Shown: positions 9,120-19,519 of the stretch, piece after piece
How positions within the stretch are numbered: position 1 is the stretch's first letter
How the letters are laid out: each line of letters begins with the position of its first letter
Source of the DNA: Rahnella variigena
GTDB lineage: Bacteria; Pseudomonadota; Gammaproteobacteria; Enterobacterales; Enterobacteriaceae
NCBI RefSeq assembly: GCF_003610915.1
Contig: NZ_NSDJ01000001.1
Coordinates: 1,550,001 to 1,614,000, forward strand
Direction: 5' to 3'
DNA: 64,000 bases
Position numbers and translations under genes: made by a program
Notes under the pieces: generated by a model
Database searches by the model: none
Told to the model about the DNA's origin: nothing
Seen by the model: the letters and a program-made list of their open reading frames with translations, nothing else

Positions 9120-9298
9120 GCGCTAAAGGACACTGTGCTCCGGTTCAGGATGTGTCGTAAACCGACAAAGAAACAATCATACCCGCAGTGTCCCCGACTC
9201 ATCAGACAATCCGATATTCCGCTGTCCCTGCAGGATTACTAGCGGTCTGATGAGGGAAGCCAGGCATAATAAATGACAATGAGAGCGAGGAGAAAGTC
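9120..9298 (+). promoter_or_regulatory. structured 5' leader of acnB
   Basis: Two perfect inverted repeats follow one another in the predicted untranslated leader. ggacactg (9128-9135) pairs with cagtgtcc (9186-9193). ctcatcagac (9198-9207) pairs with gtctgatgag (9245-9254). The ribosome binding site (GAGGAG, about 9 bases before the GTG start) lies outside both stems. The function is unknown; post-transcriptional control of acnB by apo-aconitase or a small RNA is a reasonable possibility. Confidence 0.5.
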
Positions 9299-11896
9299 GT
9301 GCTAGAAGAATACCGTAAGCACGTAGCCGAGCGTGCTGCAGAGGGCATCGTCCCTAAGCCACTTGATGCTTCACAGATGGCAGCGTTGGTTGAGTCCCTG
9401 AAGAATCCGCCGCAAGGCGAAGAAGATACTCTGTTAGACCTGCTGATTAATCGTGTTCCACCGGGCGTCGACGAAGCCGCCTACGTTAAAGCCGGATTCC
9501 TGGCTGCAGTCGCCAAAGGCGAAACTACCTCTCCGTTGGTCACTCCTGAAAAAGCCGTTGAACTGCTCGGTACCATGCAGGGCGGTTATAACATTCACCC
9601 GCTGATCGACGCGCTGGATAGCGAAACGCTGGCGCCTATCGCCGCGAAAGCGCTGTCTCACACCCTGCTGATGTTTGATAACTTCTACGATGTGGAAGAA
9701 AAAGCACACGCCGGCAACGAACACGCGAAGAAAATCCTGCAGTCGTGGGCGGATGCCGAATGGTATTTGTCACGTCCGCAACTGGCTGAAAAAATCACTG
9801 TCACTGTGTTTAAAGTGACGGGTGAAACCAACACCGATGATTTGTCACCGGCTCCGGATGCCTGGTCCCGTCCAGATATTCCGTTGCACGCGCTGGCTAT
9901 GCTGAAAAACGAACGTGAAGGTATCCACCCGGATCAACCTGGCAGCGTCGGTCCGATTAAGCAAATCGAAGAACTGAACAAAAAAGGTTTCCCGCTGGCC
10001 TACGTTGGTGACGTAGTCGGTACCGGATCCTCACGTAAATCAGCCACCAACTCCGTGCTGTGGTTCATGGGCGATGATATTCCTCATGTGCCGAACAAAC
10101 GCGGCGGCGGTGTGGTTCTCGGCGGTAAGATCGCGCCAATCTTCTTCAACACCATGGAAGATGCCGGTGCGTTGCCGATCGAAGTGGACGTTTCTGACCT
10201 GAACATGGGCGATGTCATCGACATCTACCCGTACAAAGGCGAAGTGCGTAACCACGAAACCAACGAAGTGATTGCGACTTTCGAACTGAAAACCGACGTA
10301 CTGCTCGACGAAGTGCGCGCCGGTGGCCGTATTCCGCTGATCATCGGCCGTGGTTTAACCACCAAAGCCCGTGAGTCACTGAAACTGCCTCAGAGCGAAG
10401 TGTTCCGTATCGCCAAGCCAGTTGCTGCAAGCAGCAAAGGTTTCTCGCTGGCACAGAAAATGGTGGGCCGCGCCTGTGGCGTTGCCGGTATTCGTCCGAA
10501 CGAATATTGCGAACCAAAAATGACGTCCGTGGGTTCTCAGGACACCACCGGTCCGATGACCCGTGATGAACTGAAAGACCTGGCGTGTCTGGGCTTCTCT
10601 GCCGATTTAGTGATGCAGTCATTCTGTCATACCGCCGCGTATCCTAAGCCGGTTGACGTGACCACGCACCACACGCTGCCTGATTTCATCATGAACCGCG
10701 GCGGTGTTTCACTGCGCCCTGGCGATGGCATCATTCACTCATGGCTGAACCGTATGCTGCTGCCGGACACTGTCGGCACCGGCGGTGACTCCCATACCCG
10801 TTTCCCGATCGGGATTTCCTTCCCTGCGGGCTCCGGTCTGGTGGCGTTTGCTGCGGCGACCGGCGTGATGCCTCTTGATATGCCGGAATCCGTTCTGGTG
10901 CGCTTCAAAGGCAAAATGCAACCGGGTATCACCCTGCGTGATCTGGTGCATGCGATCCCTTATTACGCGATCAAAGAAGGCCATCTGACCGTTGAGAAGA
11001 AGGGTAAGAAAAACCTCTTCTCCGGCCGTATTCTGGAAATCGAAGGCTTGCCGGAACTGAAAGTAGAACAGGCATTTGAACTGGCGGATGCGTCCGCAGA
11101 ACGTTCAGCGGCAGGTTGTACGATCAAACTGGATCAGGCGCCGATCAAAGAATACCTGAGCTCTAACATTGTGCTGCTGAAGTGGATGATCTCTGAAGGT
11201 TACGGCGATCGTCGTACCATCGAGCGTCGCATCAAAGGTATGGAAGAGTGGCTGGCGAACCCGAACCTGCTCGAAGCCGATGCCGACGCGGAATACGCGG
11301 CGATCATCGAAATCGATCTGGCGGACATCAAAGAGCCAATCCTTTGTGCGCCAAACGATCCGGATGATGCACGTCTGCTGTCTTCCGTGCAGAACAGCAA
11401 AATCGACGAAGTGTTTATCGGTTCGTGCATGACCAACATCGGTCACTTCCGTGCGGCAGGTAAACTGCTCGACAGCCATAAAGGCGCGTTGCCAACCCGT
11501 TTGTGGGTTGCGCCACCGACCAAAATGGATGCGGCTCAGCTGACGGAAGAGGGCTATTACAGCGTCTTTGGTAAGAGCGGTGCGCGTGTAGAAATTCCAG
11601 GCTGTTCACTGTGCATGGGTAACCAGGCGCGTGTGGCCGACGGTTCTACCGTGGTTTCCACCTCTACCCGTAACTTCCCGAACCGTCTGGGTAACGGTGC
11701 CAATGTCTATCTGGCATCCGCAGAACTGGCGGCGATTGCGTCCCTGCTGGGACGTCTGCCAACGCCGGAAGAATACCTCGGCTACATGGCTGAAGTGGAT
11801 AAGACTGCGGTGGATACTTACCGTTATCTGAACTTCGACAAGCTGAGTGAATATACGGATAAAGCTGACGGCGTGATTTTCCAAACCGCAGTCTAA
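9299..11896 (+). CDS. acnB: aconitate hydratase B (bifunctional 2-methylisocitrate dehydratase)
   Basis: The 865-residue protein is collinear with E. coli AcnB from [17 protein letters not shown] to DGVIFQTAV. It interconverts citrate and isocitrate in the TCA cycle and can hydrate 2-methyl-cis-aconitate. The AcnB-specific N-terminal HEAT-like domain comes first, then the swivel domain. The [4Fe-4S] ligands are visible as a single Cys in QSFCHTAAY and the pair in PGCSLCMGN. The start is GTG at 9299, as in E. coli, with GAGGAGAAAG upstream. It is monocistronic with its own promoter and a strong terminator. Confidence 0.98.
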   Translation: MLEEYRKHVAERAAEGIVPKPLDASQMAALVESLKNPPQGEEDTLLDLLINRVPPGVDEAAYVKAGFLAAVAKGETTSPLVTPEKAVELLGTMQGGYNIHPLIDALDSETLAPIAAKALSHTLLMFDNFYDVEEKAHAGNEHAKKILQSWADAEWYLSRPQLAEKITVTVFKVTGETNTDDLSPAPDAWSRPDIPLHALAMLKNEREGIHPDQPGSVGPIKQIEELNKKGFPLAYVGDVVGTGSSRKSATNSVLWFMGDDIPHVPNKRGGGVVLGGKIAPIFFNTMEDAGALPIEVDVSDLNMGDVIDIYPYKGEVRNHETNEVIATFELKTDVLLDEVRAGGRIPLIIGRGLTTKARESLKLPQSEVFRIAKPVAASSKGFSLAQKMVGRACGVAGIRPNEYCEPKMTSVGSQDTTGPMTRDELKDLACLGFSADLVMQSFCHTAAYPKPVDVTTHHTLPDFIMNRGGVSLRPGDGIIHSWLNRMLLPDTVGTGGDSHTRFPIGISFPAGSGLVAFAAATGVMPLDMPESVLVRFKGKMQPGITLRDLVHAIPYYAIKEGHLTVEKKGKKNLFSGRILEIEGLPELKVEQAFELADASAERSAAGCTIKLDQAPIKEYLSSNIVLLKWMISEGYGDRRTIERRIKGMEEWLANPNLLEADADAEYAAIIEIDLADIKEPILCAPNDPDDARLLSSVQNSKIDEVFIGSCMTNIGHFRAAGKLLDSHKGALPTRLWVAPPTKMDAAQLTEEGYYSVFGKSGARVEIPGCSLCMGNQARVADGSTVVSTSTRNFPNRLGNGANVYLASAELAAIASLLGRLPTPEEYLGYMAEVDKTAVDTYRYLNFDKLSEYTDKADGVIFQTAV

Positions 11897-11920
11897 ATCG
11901 TTATATTTGCGTCAGTGTTG

Positions 11921-11946
11921 AAAAGGGAGCTTCGGCTCCCTTTTTT
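11921..11946 (+). terminator. acnB intrinsic terminator
   Basis: A perfect stem aaaagggagc / gctccctttt with a TTCG tetraloop runs into a T tract, 24 bases after the acnB stop. Confidence 0.92.
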
Positions 11947-12150
11947 ATATCAATTTTTTATAATCAAACCAGTACAGCGATGCTGTTAATCCAACGGGAC
12001 GTCAGTATTTTCCCCGGGGATTTATTTACATGTCAACTCAGAATATCTTCTGATGGATTTTTATATTTTTGACCATTTGAATTATTAATTACGAAAAAGG
12101 TCACTTTTATTTATTTCTGCGTATCATGCCCTCCCGGTTTCTTTCCTGTT

Positions 12151-12170
12151 TTGATGACGTCCATCACACT
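12151..12170 (+). promoter_or_regulatory. possible CRP site upstream of the fucose-type cluster
   Basis: gatga-N6-tcaca (12153-12168) matches 8 of 10 core positions of the CRP site TGTGA-N6-TCACA. It lies about 90 bp before the fucA start, in the 312-bp gene-free stretch 11947-12258. That stretch is otherwise AT-rich and shows no other recognisable signal. CRP control would fit a catabolic operon. Only one half-site is perfect. Confidence 0.35.
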
Positions 12171-12258
12171 TCATATTTAGATTTTCTCCTGGAAATAAAA
12201 TAGCACTCAACATGATGGTTCTGTTTATGACGTTATCTAACGAATAAAAAGGCCACTT

Positions 12259-12903
12259 ATGACGAGAAGCACATTAGCCGAAAACATTATTCATGCCTGT
12301 CTGGAAATGAGCCGTATGGGGTTAAATCAGGGAACTGCCGGAAATATCAGCGTGCGTTATCAGGAAGGTATGCTAATTACTCCCTCGGGAATTGCCTATG
12401 AAAAGATGAATGCCGGACAAATTGTGTATGTGAACGCCAGCGGAGAATCTGAAGAAGGTAAAATTCCCTCCAGCGAGTGGCGTTTTCATCAGGCAGCCTA
12501 TCAGGTCAGGCCAGACGTTAACGCTGTTGTCCATAACCACGCGCCGCACTGTACTGCCGTCGCCATTCTCAATCTGCCGATCCCGGCCATTCATTACATG
12601 ATTGCCGCCGCCGGTGGGAACACCATCCCCTGTGCTCCTTATGCCACCTTTGGCTCCGTTGAACTGTCCGTGAATGTTGCGGCTGCATTACGCGATCGCA
12701 AAGCCACTTTATTACAACATCACGGCATGATTGCCTGCGAAGTGGATCTGGATAAAGCCCTTTGGCTGGCTCAGGAAGTCGAAGTTCTGGCGCGCTTGTA
12801 TCTGGCCGTATCAGGACGAGTTAATCCTGTTTCAGTCCTGTCAGAGGAAGAGATTAACGTGGTATTGGAGCGATTTAAGCATTACGGGCTGAGAGTTGAA
12901 TAA
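12259..12903 (+). CDS. fucA: L-fuculose-1-phosphate aldolase (class II, FucA-like)
   Basis: The 214-residue protein aligns without gaps over nearly all of E. coli FucA (215 aa). Zinc ligands H92, H94 and H155, catalytic E73 and Y113 fall at the same positions (SSEWRFH, HNHAPH, IHYMIAAAGG, LLQHHGMIAC). Family members split L-fuculose 1-phosphate into dihydroxyacetone phosphate and L-lactaldehyde, and some relatives accept other ketose 1-phosphates. It is first gene of a probable operon with a PLP enzyme, an APC permease and fucose isomerase; the intergenic gap to the next gene is 23 bp. No fuculokinase gene is nearby. Confidence 0.88.
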   Translation: MTRSTLAENIIHACLEMSRMGLNQGTAGNISVRYQEGMLITPSGIAYEKMNAGQIVYVNASGESEEGKIPSSEWRFHQAAYQVRPDVNAVVHNHAPHCTAVAILNLPIPAIHYMIAAAGGNTIPCAPYATFGSVELSVNVAAALRDRKATLLQHHGMIACEVDLDKALWLAQEVEVLARLYLAVSGRVNPVSVLSEEEINVVLERFKHYGLRVE

Positions 12904-12926
12904 TAAAAATAACAAGGAGTGATGTC

Positions 12927-14099
12927 ATGAATGAAATTGAGCACTGCTTTGAATATCCTCACGATCGTACTTCAGATGGCTCGCTGAAATGGGCTTTTCC
13001 CTCACCCTGGCTACCTGAGAATGTGACCAAAAGGCCGATACCGCTATGGATCGCTGACATGGATTTTATCAGTCCTCCGGCAGTGAATCAGGCACTGGGC
13101 CGGATGGCCGAACACGGGATTTACGGTTACACCGACGCGCCTGAAAGCCTGCGTGAAGCACTGGCTGGCTGGCAATATACTCACCATCAATGGGCAGTAA
13201 AAACGCAATGGATGTTGCATAGCCCAGGCATTGTCAGCGCCCTGAATCTGACGATCCAAACCTTTTCTGCGCCGGGTGATGGCGTCATTATGCTGATGCC
13301 GGTATACGGCCCTTTTCATGACAGCGTTGGTCTGAATCAGCGGCGGGTTGTGTCCGTGGAGCTGGAGCTTGTGGGGCAGGATTACGTGCTGGATATCGAA
13401 AAGTTCGAGGCAGCGATTACCCCTGATGTGAAAATTTTCATTCTCAGTAACCCGCACAATCCGATAGGCAAAGTCTGGAGTCGCGAAGAATTATTGCTGC
13501 TTGGTGAGTGTTGTCTGCGCCATAATATTTTGGTGATAGCAGATGAAATTCATCAGGATTTAGTGATCAATTCACAAGTGAAATACCTGCCTTTTGCCAG
13601 CCTCTGCGCGGAATTCTCCGACATCAGCATTACCTGCACCGCACCCAGCAAAACTTTTAATCTGGCCGGATTACAGACCTCTACGCTGATTATTTCTAAT
13701 CCGCAGTTGCGCCAGCGTTTACATCAACACTATCTGGCCTGCGGGCTTGAGCGCCCGAATATCGCCGGGATTATCGCCTGTGAAGCGGCTTACAGAAACG
13801 GTGAGCCTTGGCTGAACGCGTTGCTTAGTACTTTGCGCGATAACCTCAGACAACTGGATCTGATACTCAAAGATTCGGGTATGCAGCGATGTGGTGGCGA
13901 CGCACTTTATCTGGCGTGGATCGACTGTCGTCGTTTGCAGCAGGTCGATCTGCAACATTTTTTCCTTGAAAAAAGTGATGTGTGGATTGAACCCGGTACA
14001 CATTTCGGCAGGGGCGGTGACGGATTTATTCGCCTGAACTATGCCACTTCACGCACGTTATTAACGTCCGCGCTCAGACAAATGGTCACTGCGACCTGA
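12927..14099 (+). CDS. MalY/PatB-type PLP-dependent aminotransferase or C-S lyase
   Basis: The 390-residue fold-type I PLP enzyme has the PLP-binding lysine in APSKTFNLAGLQTS and the Asp in VIADEIHQDL, both diagnostic of the MalY/PatB family. Members cleave C-S bonds of cystathionine or cysteine conjugates (beta-lyase) and a few act as aminotransferases. AAGGAG precedes the ATG. Its place between fuculose-phosphate aldolase and an amino-acid permease is unusual and hints that the operon's substrate contains an amino acid or thioether part; this is inference. Confidence 0.85.
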   Translation: MNEIEHCFEYPHDRTSDGSLKWAFPSPWLPENVTKRPIPLWIADMDFISPPAVNQALGRMAEHGIYGYTDAPESLREALAGWQYTHHQWAVKTQWMLHSPGIVSALNLTIQTFSAPGDGVIMLMPVYGPFHDSVGLNQRRVVSVELELVGQDYVLDIEKFEAAITPDVKIFILSNPHNPIGKVWSREELLLLGECCLRHNILVIADEIHQDLVINSQVKYLPFASLCAEFSDISITCTAPSKTFNLAGLQTSTLIISNPQLRQRLHQHYLACGLERPNIAGIIACEAAYRNGEPWLNALLSTLRDNLRQLDLILKDSGMQRCGGDALYLAWIDCRRLQQVDLQHFFLEKSDVWIEPGTHFGRGGDGFIRLNYATSRTLLTSALRQMVTAT

Positions 14100-14161
14100 T
14101 AATTTTTTGCTGCGCTAATTCGATCTTCTGCTGCGTTATTTCATTCAATTAAGGAATGATC

Positions 14162-15502
14162 ATGAGCGAACCTTCGGTTTCCCGGAATGCGGACAAACTG
14201 GTTAAAACACTCAGCACGCCGGTAATTTTTTTCGCTGCAATTAAAGCCATTATTGGCGGCGGCGTAATTGCACTGACTGGCGTTATTATTGCCAATACTG
14301 GCGGTGGAACACCCCTGGCATACTTAGTGGCATCATTAATTACCGTTCTTGCCGGTATTCCCTATGCAGTATTAGCAGCAACCTTGCCGGTCACCGGCGG
14401 AATATACAGCTGGCCTTCACGTTTAATCAGCCCGACGTGTGGTTTTTTGGTGTTCTGGTTTTTCTCACTCACTCACGTTTCACTGTCGTTATATGCGCTG
14501 ACCTGTTCCGATTATCTGATGGCCTTTTTTCCCGACCTGCCAAAAACAGCGGTCAGTTTCGTCATATTAACGGTCATTTATCTGGCAAATTTGCTTGGTG
14601 CAGCCCTCAGCGCCCGCCTGAGTATGATCCTCACGATTATCATGTTATGTGGCATGTTGCTGTTTGTCGGTGAAGGTATCGGGGAAGTGGAGATAGACAA
14701 CTTCACCACCCTTTTGCCGAACGGCTTCGCGGCCTTTGCAACCTCGGTGGCTTTGCTGCTGTTTGTTACCAACGGTGCCTGTACGGTGGCAGAACTGGCC
14801 GGTGAAATGAAAAACCCGGCACGCGCAATTCCGGTGGCGATCATGGGATCCACGGCGTTTGCTGCGCTGATTTATATGCTGGTTTCTGTCACCGCAACCG
14901 GAATTTTACCGCTATCAGAAGTGGCACATCAGCCGCTGACTGTGGTCGCAAAATCCTTCATGTCACCGGGATCTTTCCTGTTCTTCAGTATCGGCGCGGG
15001 GATTATCAGCATGCTGGGGATAACCAATGTGCAGATGTTGTGGGGCAGTAAAAGTTTGCTGGTGGCCTGCGATGATGGCTGGCTGCCGCGCAGCCTCGGG
15101 CGTGTAAGTCTTAAAACCCGCGTGCCGTATTTACTGCTGACCCTGCTGTATCTGATCGGGGTGATACCAATCCTGTGCGGTATTTCGGTGTCCAATATTG
15201 CCAGTGCCGCTGCAATCACCTTTCTGGCGGCACAAATCGTCTGCATTATCTGCTCGTGGCGTGTGCGCAAAACGCCCGCCTATCAGATGTCTTCTTTCCG
15301 TATATCACCTGCGTTACACATCATTACCGCTACGTTAAGTATCGCCATTCTGGGCTGCATGATTGTGATGTTACTTCGCGATACCGACAGTAAAACACTC
15401 AGCGTTATGGGCGTCTGGCTGCTTCTGGGTATCACTCTGATCTTTGTCCGCCGTAAGAATGTGATTACCAACCGTGTATTAGCCAGTGAGGGCGCAAAAT
15501 GA
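14162..15502 (+). CDS. APC-family amino acid permease
   Basis: The 446-residue inner-membrane protein has about 12 hydrophobic segments. It carries the APC-superfamily opening segment ([20 protein letters not shown]) and the segment-6 region ([32 protein letters not shown]). The second ATG (14162) is chosen because AAGGA lies 6 bases upstream; the ATG at 14156 overlaps it. The stop overlaps the fucI start by 4 bp, so permease and isomerase are translationally coupled. In canonical fucose operons this position is held by the MFS symporter FucP, so this APC carrier probably imports a different or conjugated substrate. Confidence 0.88.
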   Translation: MSEPSVSRNADKLVKTLSTPVIFFAAIKAIIGGGVIALTGVIIANTGGGTPLAYLVASLITVLAGIPYAVLAATLPVTGGIYSWPSRLISPTCGFLVFWFFSLTHVSLSLYALTCSDYLMAFFPDLPKTAVSFVILTVIYLANLLGAALSARLSMILTIIMLCGMLLFVGEGIGEVEIDNFTTLLPNGFAAFATSVALLLFVTNGACTVAELAGEMKNPARAIPVAIMGSTAFAALIYMLVSVTATGILPLSEVAHQPLTVVAKSFMSPGSFLFFSIGAGIISMLGITNVQMLWGSKSLLVACDDGWLPRSLGRVSLKTRVPYLLLTLLYLIGVIPILCGISVSNIASAAAITFLAAQIVCIICSWRVRKTPAYQMSSFRISPALHIITATLSIAILGCMIVMLLRDTDSKTLSVMGVWLLLGITLIFVRRKNVITNRVLASEGAK

Positions 15503-17289
15503 AAACATTGACTGAATCCTGGATTTCTCAACCGATTACACTTGGTATTCGCCCGGTTATCGACGGACGAAGAATGGGCGTGCGTGAATCACTGGAAGCG
15601 CAAACTATGGCGATGGCCGAATCTGCCGCTGAGCTTATCTCATCGTGTATCCGTCATCCCGATGGCTCATCGCTGCGCTGCGTGATTGCCGAGACTACGA
15701 TTGCCGGGCGCGCAGAATCGGCGCGTTGCGACGCGCTGTTTCGTCGTGAAAATGTCGGTCTGACCCTCACCGTCACGCCGTGCTGGTGTTATGGCGACGA
15801 AACGATTGACAACGATCCGCTGCGGCCAAAAGCCATTTGGGGGTTTAACGGCACTGAACGTCCGGGCGTGGTCTATCTGGCGGCGGCGCTGGCTGCGCAT
15901 AATCAGCAGGGATTACCTGCGTTCGGCATCTCCGGACGGGATGTACAGGATGCCGATGACACCCATATTCCTGCGGATGTAGAGGAAAAACTGCTGCGTT
16001 TCGTCCGGGCAGGGTTGGTCGTCGCCAGTCTGCGTGGCAAAAGTTATTTGTCAGTGGGCAGTGTCTCAATGGGGATCGCCGGATCGATTGTTGATCATCA
16101 CTTTTTTGCTGAAACATTAGGCATGCAGGTGCAAAGCGTTGATATGACGGAACTTCGCCGCCGCATAGACTGCGGTATTTATGACGAAGAGGAACTGGCA
16201 CTGGCGATAAGTTGGGCAGAAGCTGGGTTTGTGTACGGCGAAGAGGTTAATCCGCCAGAATTTCAGCGTTCTGACAGCGATAAGCGGCGGATTTTGCAAG
16301 AGTCACTGACGATGGCGTTGTGCTTACGCGACATGATGCAGGGTAACCCGCAACTGGCGGTGCGTGGCTTTAATGAAGAGGCGACAGGCTATAACACCAT
16401 TGCCGGTGGGTTTCAGGGGCAAAGGCACTGGACCGATCATTATCCGAATGCTGATATCGCAGAAGCCTTGCTCAACAGCAGCTTCGACTGGAATGGACCC
16501 CGTCAGCCGATATTGATGGCGACAGAAAACGATAGCCTGAATGCGGTCTCAATGTTGTTCGGTCACTACCTGACCGGCAAGGCGCAAATCTTTGCCGATA
16601 TGCGAACCTGCTGGTCGCCGCAGGCCGTTTTTCGCGTGACGGGACATCAGCTGGCGGGCAGGGCAGCTCAGGGAATTATCCATCTGATCAACTCCGGTTC
16701 TGCCGCGCTTGATGGCAGCGGTGCACAGCGCGATGAGCAGGGACTGCCGACCATTAAACCACACTGGCAAGTGACGCCTGAAGACGCACAACGTTGTCTG
16801 GCGCAAACCCTCTGGTGCCCGGCAGTGCATGAATATTTTCGCGGAGGCGGTTTCTCATCGAACTTTCTTACGCCTGGCGATATGCCTTTCACCCTCAGCC
16901 GGATCAATCTTATCAAGGGCGTTGGCCCCGTATTGCAATTGGCAGAAGGCTGGAGTGTGGAATTGCCCGAGGATGTCCATCAGCAGCTGGATCAGCGTAC
17001 TAATTCCACCTGGCCCACAACGTGGTTTACGCCGAGACTGACCGGACAGGAACCCTTTAACGATGCCAGTACGATGATGAATTGCTGGGGAGCCAATCAT
17101 GGGGTGCTAACACCGGGTCATGTAGGTGCGGATCTGATCACTCTGGCTGCCATGTTGCGTATTCCTGTCTGTCTGCACAATTTGCCGGATGTACAACTCT
17201 TCCGACCTTCTGCGTGGTCAGCGTTTGGGATGGACAAAGCAGGCCAGGATTACCGCGCCTGTCAGCACTATGGCCCGTTATACAAATAA
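15499..17289 (+). CDS. fucI: L-fucose isomerase
   Basis: The 596-residue protein is collinear with E. coli FucI (591 aa) from [18 protein letters not shown] to [14 protein letters not shown]. It interconverts L-fucose (or D-arabinose) and L-fuculose in the cytoplasm. The regions bearing the metal ligands are intact: VATEN-like [14 protein letters not shown], and [13 protein letters not shown] with the catalytic His. AGGG precedes the ATG. It is the last gene of the four-gene run. The isomerase and aldolase bracket the PLP enzyme and permease, but the kinase that should act between them is absent. Confidence 0.93.
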   Translation: MKTLTESWISQPITLGIRPVIDGRRMGVRESLEAQTMAMAESAAELISSCIRHPDGSSLRCVIAETTIAGRAESARCDALFRRENVGLTLTVTPCWCYGDETIDNDPLRPKAIWGFNGTERPGVVYLAAALAAHNQQGLPAFGISGRDVQDADDTHIPADVEEKLLRFVRAGLVVASLRGKSYLSVGSVSMGIAGSIVDHHFFAETLGMQVQSVDMTELRRRIDCGIYDEEELALAISWAEAGFVYGEEVNPPEFQRSDSDKRRILQESLTMALCLRDMMQGNPQLAVRGFNEEATGYNTIAGGFQGQRHWTDHYPNADIAEALLNSSFDWNGPRQPILMATENDSLNAVSMLFGHYLTGKAQIFADMRTCWSPQAVFRVTGHQLAGRAAQGIIHLINSGSAALDGSGAQRDEQGLPTIKPHWQVTPEDAQRCLAQTLWCPAVHEYFRGGGFSSNFLTPGDMPFTLSRINLIKGVGPVLQLAEGWSVELPEDVHQQLDQRTNSTWPTTWFTPRLTGQEPFNDASTMMNCWGANHGVLTPGHVGADLITLAAMLRIPVCLHNLPDVQLFRPSAWSAFGMDKAGQDYRACQHYGPLYK

Positions 17290-17390
17290 ATGACGAACGC
17301 GGTGCTGACCGGGAATCAATGATGCACCGCGGTATTCATTGTCTAAACGCTTTACGCTGGCCTTCTTCTTTCAGGTTTATGGAACCGTTT

Positions 17391-18116
17391 ATGAAGATAA
17401 AGCAGGCACGCCATCTCTGCATTCTTGAACTCCTGGCACAGCAGGATGCGCTCAGCGTGAGTCAGCTCGCCCGCAGTTTACACGTCAGTCATGAAACCAT
17501 CCGCCGTGATCTCGGGCAGCTACAAATTCAGGGGGAGATAATTCGCCGGCATGGTTGTGCAAAAAGCATCCATCAGACCCAGGATGTGGGGATCACTTTC
17601 GCGCAGCGAGCGAAAAGTCATATTTCACCGAAGGATCAGTTGGCTCAGCAAGCGTTATCCTATATTGAAAACGATATGACGCTGGCTTTGGATGCCAGCT
17701 CCACCTGCTGGTATTTAGCCAGAAAACTGCCCAATATCCCTCTGACGGTCTACACCAACAGCGTACGTATCATGGAGACGCTGGTGCGACGTGAGAATAT
17801 CCGGGTGATTGCGACGGGCGGGGTGCTTTCCCGTAAATATCAGGCGTACCTCAGTGATATCCCGCATCTGTTGGCTTTACTGCGATCACTGGAGATTGAT
17901 CTGTTTATTTTCTCCTGTGAGGGATTAGACGGCGAAGGCGTGCTTTGGGACAGTAATGACAAAAATGCCCGCTTTAAAGCGCTATTGATCAAATACGCCG
18001 CACAATCACTGTTACTGATGGACAAGAGTAAGATCCTGCGTAAAGCCGGTGCGCCGATTTGCAACATAGAAGAGGTGGACATACGGCTGTTTGAACGCCA
18101 AAATGCGGCCGGTTGA
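17391..18116 (+). CDS. fucR: DeoR-family regulator, FucR-like
   Basis: The 241-residue protein has an N-terminal DeoR helix-turn-helix (LSVSQLARSLHVSHETIRRDLGQLQIQGEIIRRHG) and a C-terminal effector domain closely like E. coli FucR (ALDASSTCWYLARKLP, EIDLFIFSCEGLDGEGVLWDSN, AAQSLLLMDKSK). FucR proteins sense L-fuculose 1-phosphate. The ATG at 17391 matches the FucR N-terminus and has TGGA 7 bases upstream; an in-frame ATG at 17379 is the alternative. It follows fucI by 101 bp on the same strand and probably controls the cluster. Confidence 0.82.
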   Translation: MKIKQARHLCILELLAQQDALSVSQLARSLHVSHETIRRDLGQLQIQGEIIRRHGCAKSIHQTQDVGITFAQRAKSHISPKDQLAQQALSYIENDMTLALDASSTCWYLARKLPNIPLTVYTNSVRIMETLVRRENIRVIATGGVLSRKYQAYLSDIPHLLALLRSLEIDLFIFSCEGLDGEGVLWDSNDKNARFKALLIKYAAQSLLLMDKSKILRKAGAPICNIEEVDIRLFERQNAAG

Positions 18117-18150
18117 CGATTCCCCTTTTCATCCTCCTGCGGAGTAACCC

Positions 18151-18516
18151 ATGGATTACGATTTTTTGCGCGACATCACCGGTGAGGTCAAAGTGCGTTT
18201 TTCAATGGGCCACGAAGTGCTCGGTCACTGGCTGAATGAAGAAGTGAAGGGCGACCTGAGCGTGCTGGATACGGTTGAATCCGCATTGGCTGAACTCAAA
18301 GGCAGCGAGCGCCAGACGCAAATGGTCGGCCACGAATACACGCTGCTGTTAGCCGACGATGAAGTGATGATCCGCGCCAATCAGCTGGATTTCGACGGCG
18401 ATGAGATTGAAGAAGGCATGAGTTATTACGACGAAGAGAGTCTGGCGTTTTGCGGCGTCGAGGACTTTTTGCAAGTCCTCGCCAAATACCGTTCTTTCGT
18501 GACGACTTATCGATAA
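18151..18516 (+). CDS. yacL: YacL family protein (UPF0231)
   Basis: This 121-residue acidic cytoplasmic protein is near-identical in layout to E. coli YacL ([23 protein letters not shown] ... [22 protein letters not shown]). No biochemical function is established for the family. CGGAG precedes the ATG. In E. coli it lies directly after acnB; here the fucose-type cluster is inserted between them, which supports the cluster being an insertion into the core order. Confidence 0.93.
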   Translation: MDYDFLRDITGEVKVRFSMGHEVLGHWLNEEVKGDLSVLDTVESALAELKGSERQTQMVGHEYTLLLADDEVMIRANQLDFDGDEIEEGMSYYDEESLAFCGVEDFLQVLAKYRSFVTTYR

Positions 18517-18538
18517 GGTCACGACCTGTCGCTGAAAC

Positions 18539-19417
18539 TTATTTACCCCGCGAGGCGGTCCAGCACAGCAGCGAACCGCCGACCACCATCAGCACGCCCG
18601 GCCAGAAACTGGCGCCCGGCAACGTGTGCAGCCACAACCCGGCAATCAGAATCGATGACAGCGGCGTGAAATACGACAGCGCGGCCACCAGTGTGGCATT
18701 GCCTTTTTTCATGGCAATATCCCAGCACTGATACGAAATTGCCGTCACCGCGCCCATCGCCAGCAGTTCAATAATAGCCGGCAGCGTCAGGCTGATGCGA
18801 TTCGATGAATAGGTAAAATACAACACCCACAGCACGGCACCCGTCGCCAGCAGAAACAACGGCAGCACGCCTTTGCCTTTACATAACACACGAACCAGAT
18901 TGGAATACAGCGCCCAGGAAACGGCTGCGCCCAGCGCCAGACTGTAGGCCACCGGATTGCCACGCACATTACGCAGCAGCTGATGGATATCCAGTCCGTG
19001 CCCGCCGCTGATTGCCCACAGCACACCGGCAAACGCCAGCACCACGCCCGGCCAGATCCACCAGCGCACGCGTAATTTCAGCAGCGGAACCGCAAAAATC
19101 AATGTCAGGCTCGGCCACAAATAATTGATAAGCCCCAGTTCCAGCGTTTGCTGACGGGTATGCGCCAGACCAATCGCCAGCGAAAACGCCACCATATAAA
19201 AGATAAACAGCAGACCGCAGACGATCAGATAGGCGGGCGATTCCCCGCGCAGGGAAGGCTTTCCACCGACCATCCAGACCATAATTCCACTGACTGTATA
19301 AATCGATGCGGCGGCGCCAAAAGGCCCCAGAGATTCAGATAAACTGCGGGTGAGCGCCACGCTCATGCTCCACAATAAAATGGCGAGAACGCCAGACAGC
19401 GTTGCAAAACGATCCAT
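18539..19417 (-). CDS. yddG: aromatic amino acid exporter (DMT family, YddG)
   Basis: The 292-residue inner-membrane protein has ten hydrophobic segments in two EamA halves. The N-terminus (ATLSGVLAILLWSMSVALTRSLSESLGPFGAAA) and the TRQQTLELGLINYLWPSLTLIFAVPLL segment are characteristic of YddG, which exports phenylalanine, tyrosine, tryptophan and other metabolites. It is convergent with yacL (22-bp gap) and on the same strand as the barrel protein encoded at 19520-20413. Length is as expected. Confidence 0.88.
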   Translation of the reverse strand: MDRFATLSGVLAILLWSMSVALTRSLSESLGPFGAAASIYTVSGIMVWMVGGKPSLRGESPAYLIVCGLLFIFYMVAFSLAIGLAHTRQQTLELGLINYLWPSLTLIFAVPLLKLRVRWWIWPGVVLAFAGVLWAISGGHGLDIHQLLRNVRGNPVAYSLALGAAVSWALYSNLVRVLCKGKGVLPLFLLATGAVLWVLYFTYSSNRISLTLPAIIELLAMGAVTAISYQCWDIAMKKGNATLVAALSYFTPLSSILIAGLWLHTLPGASFWPGVLMVVGGSLLCWTASRGK

Positions 19418-19519
19418 ATGAAAGGTAAGCCTCGGGAAAAGGAGGCTTTTAAGATAAGCGATTGTCCCGGCGATTTACACCGGAACAATCCGCTTGAGGG
19501 CGCTTATTCGCTGGGATTA

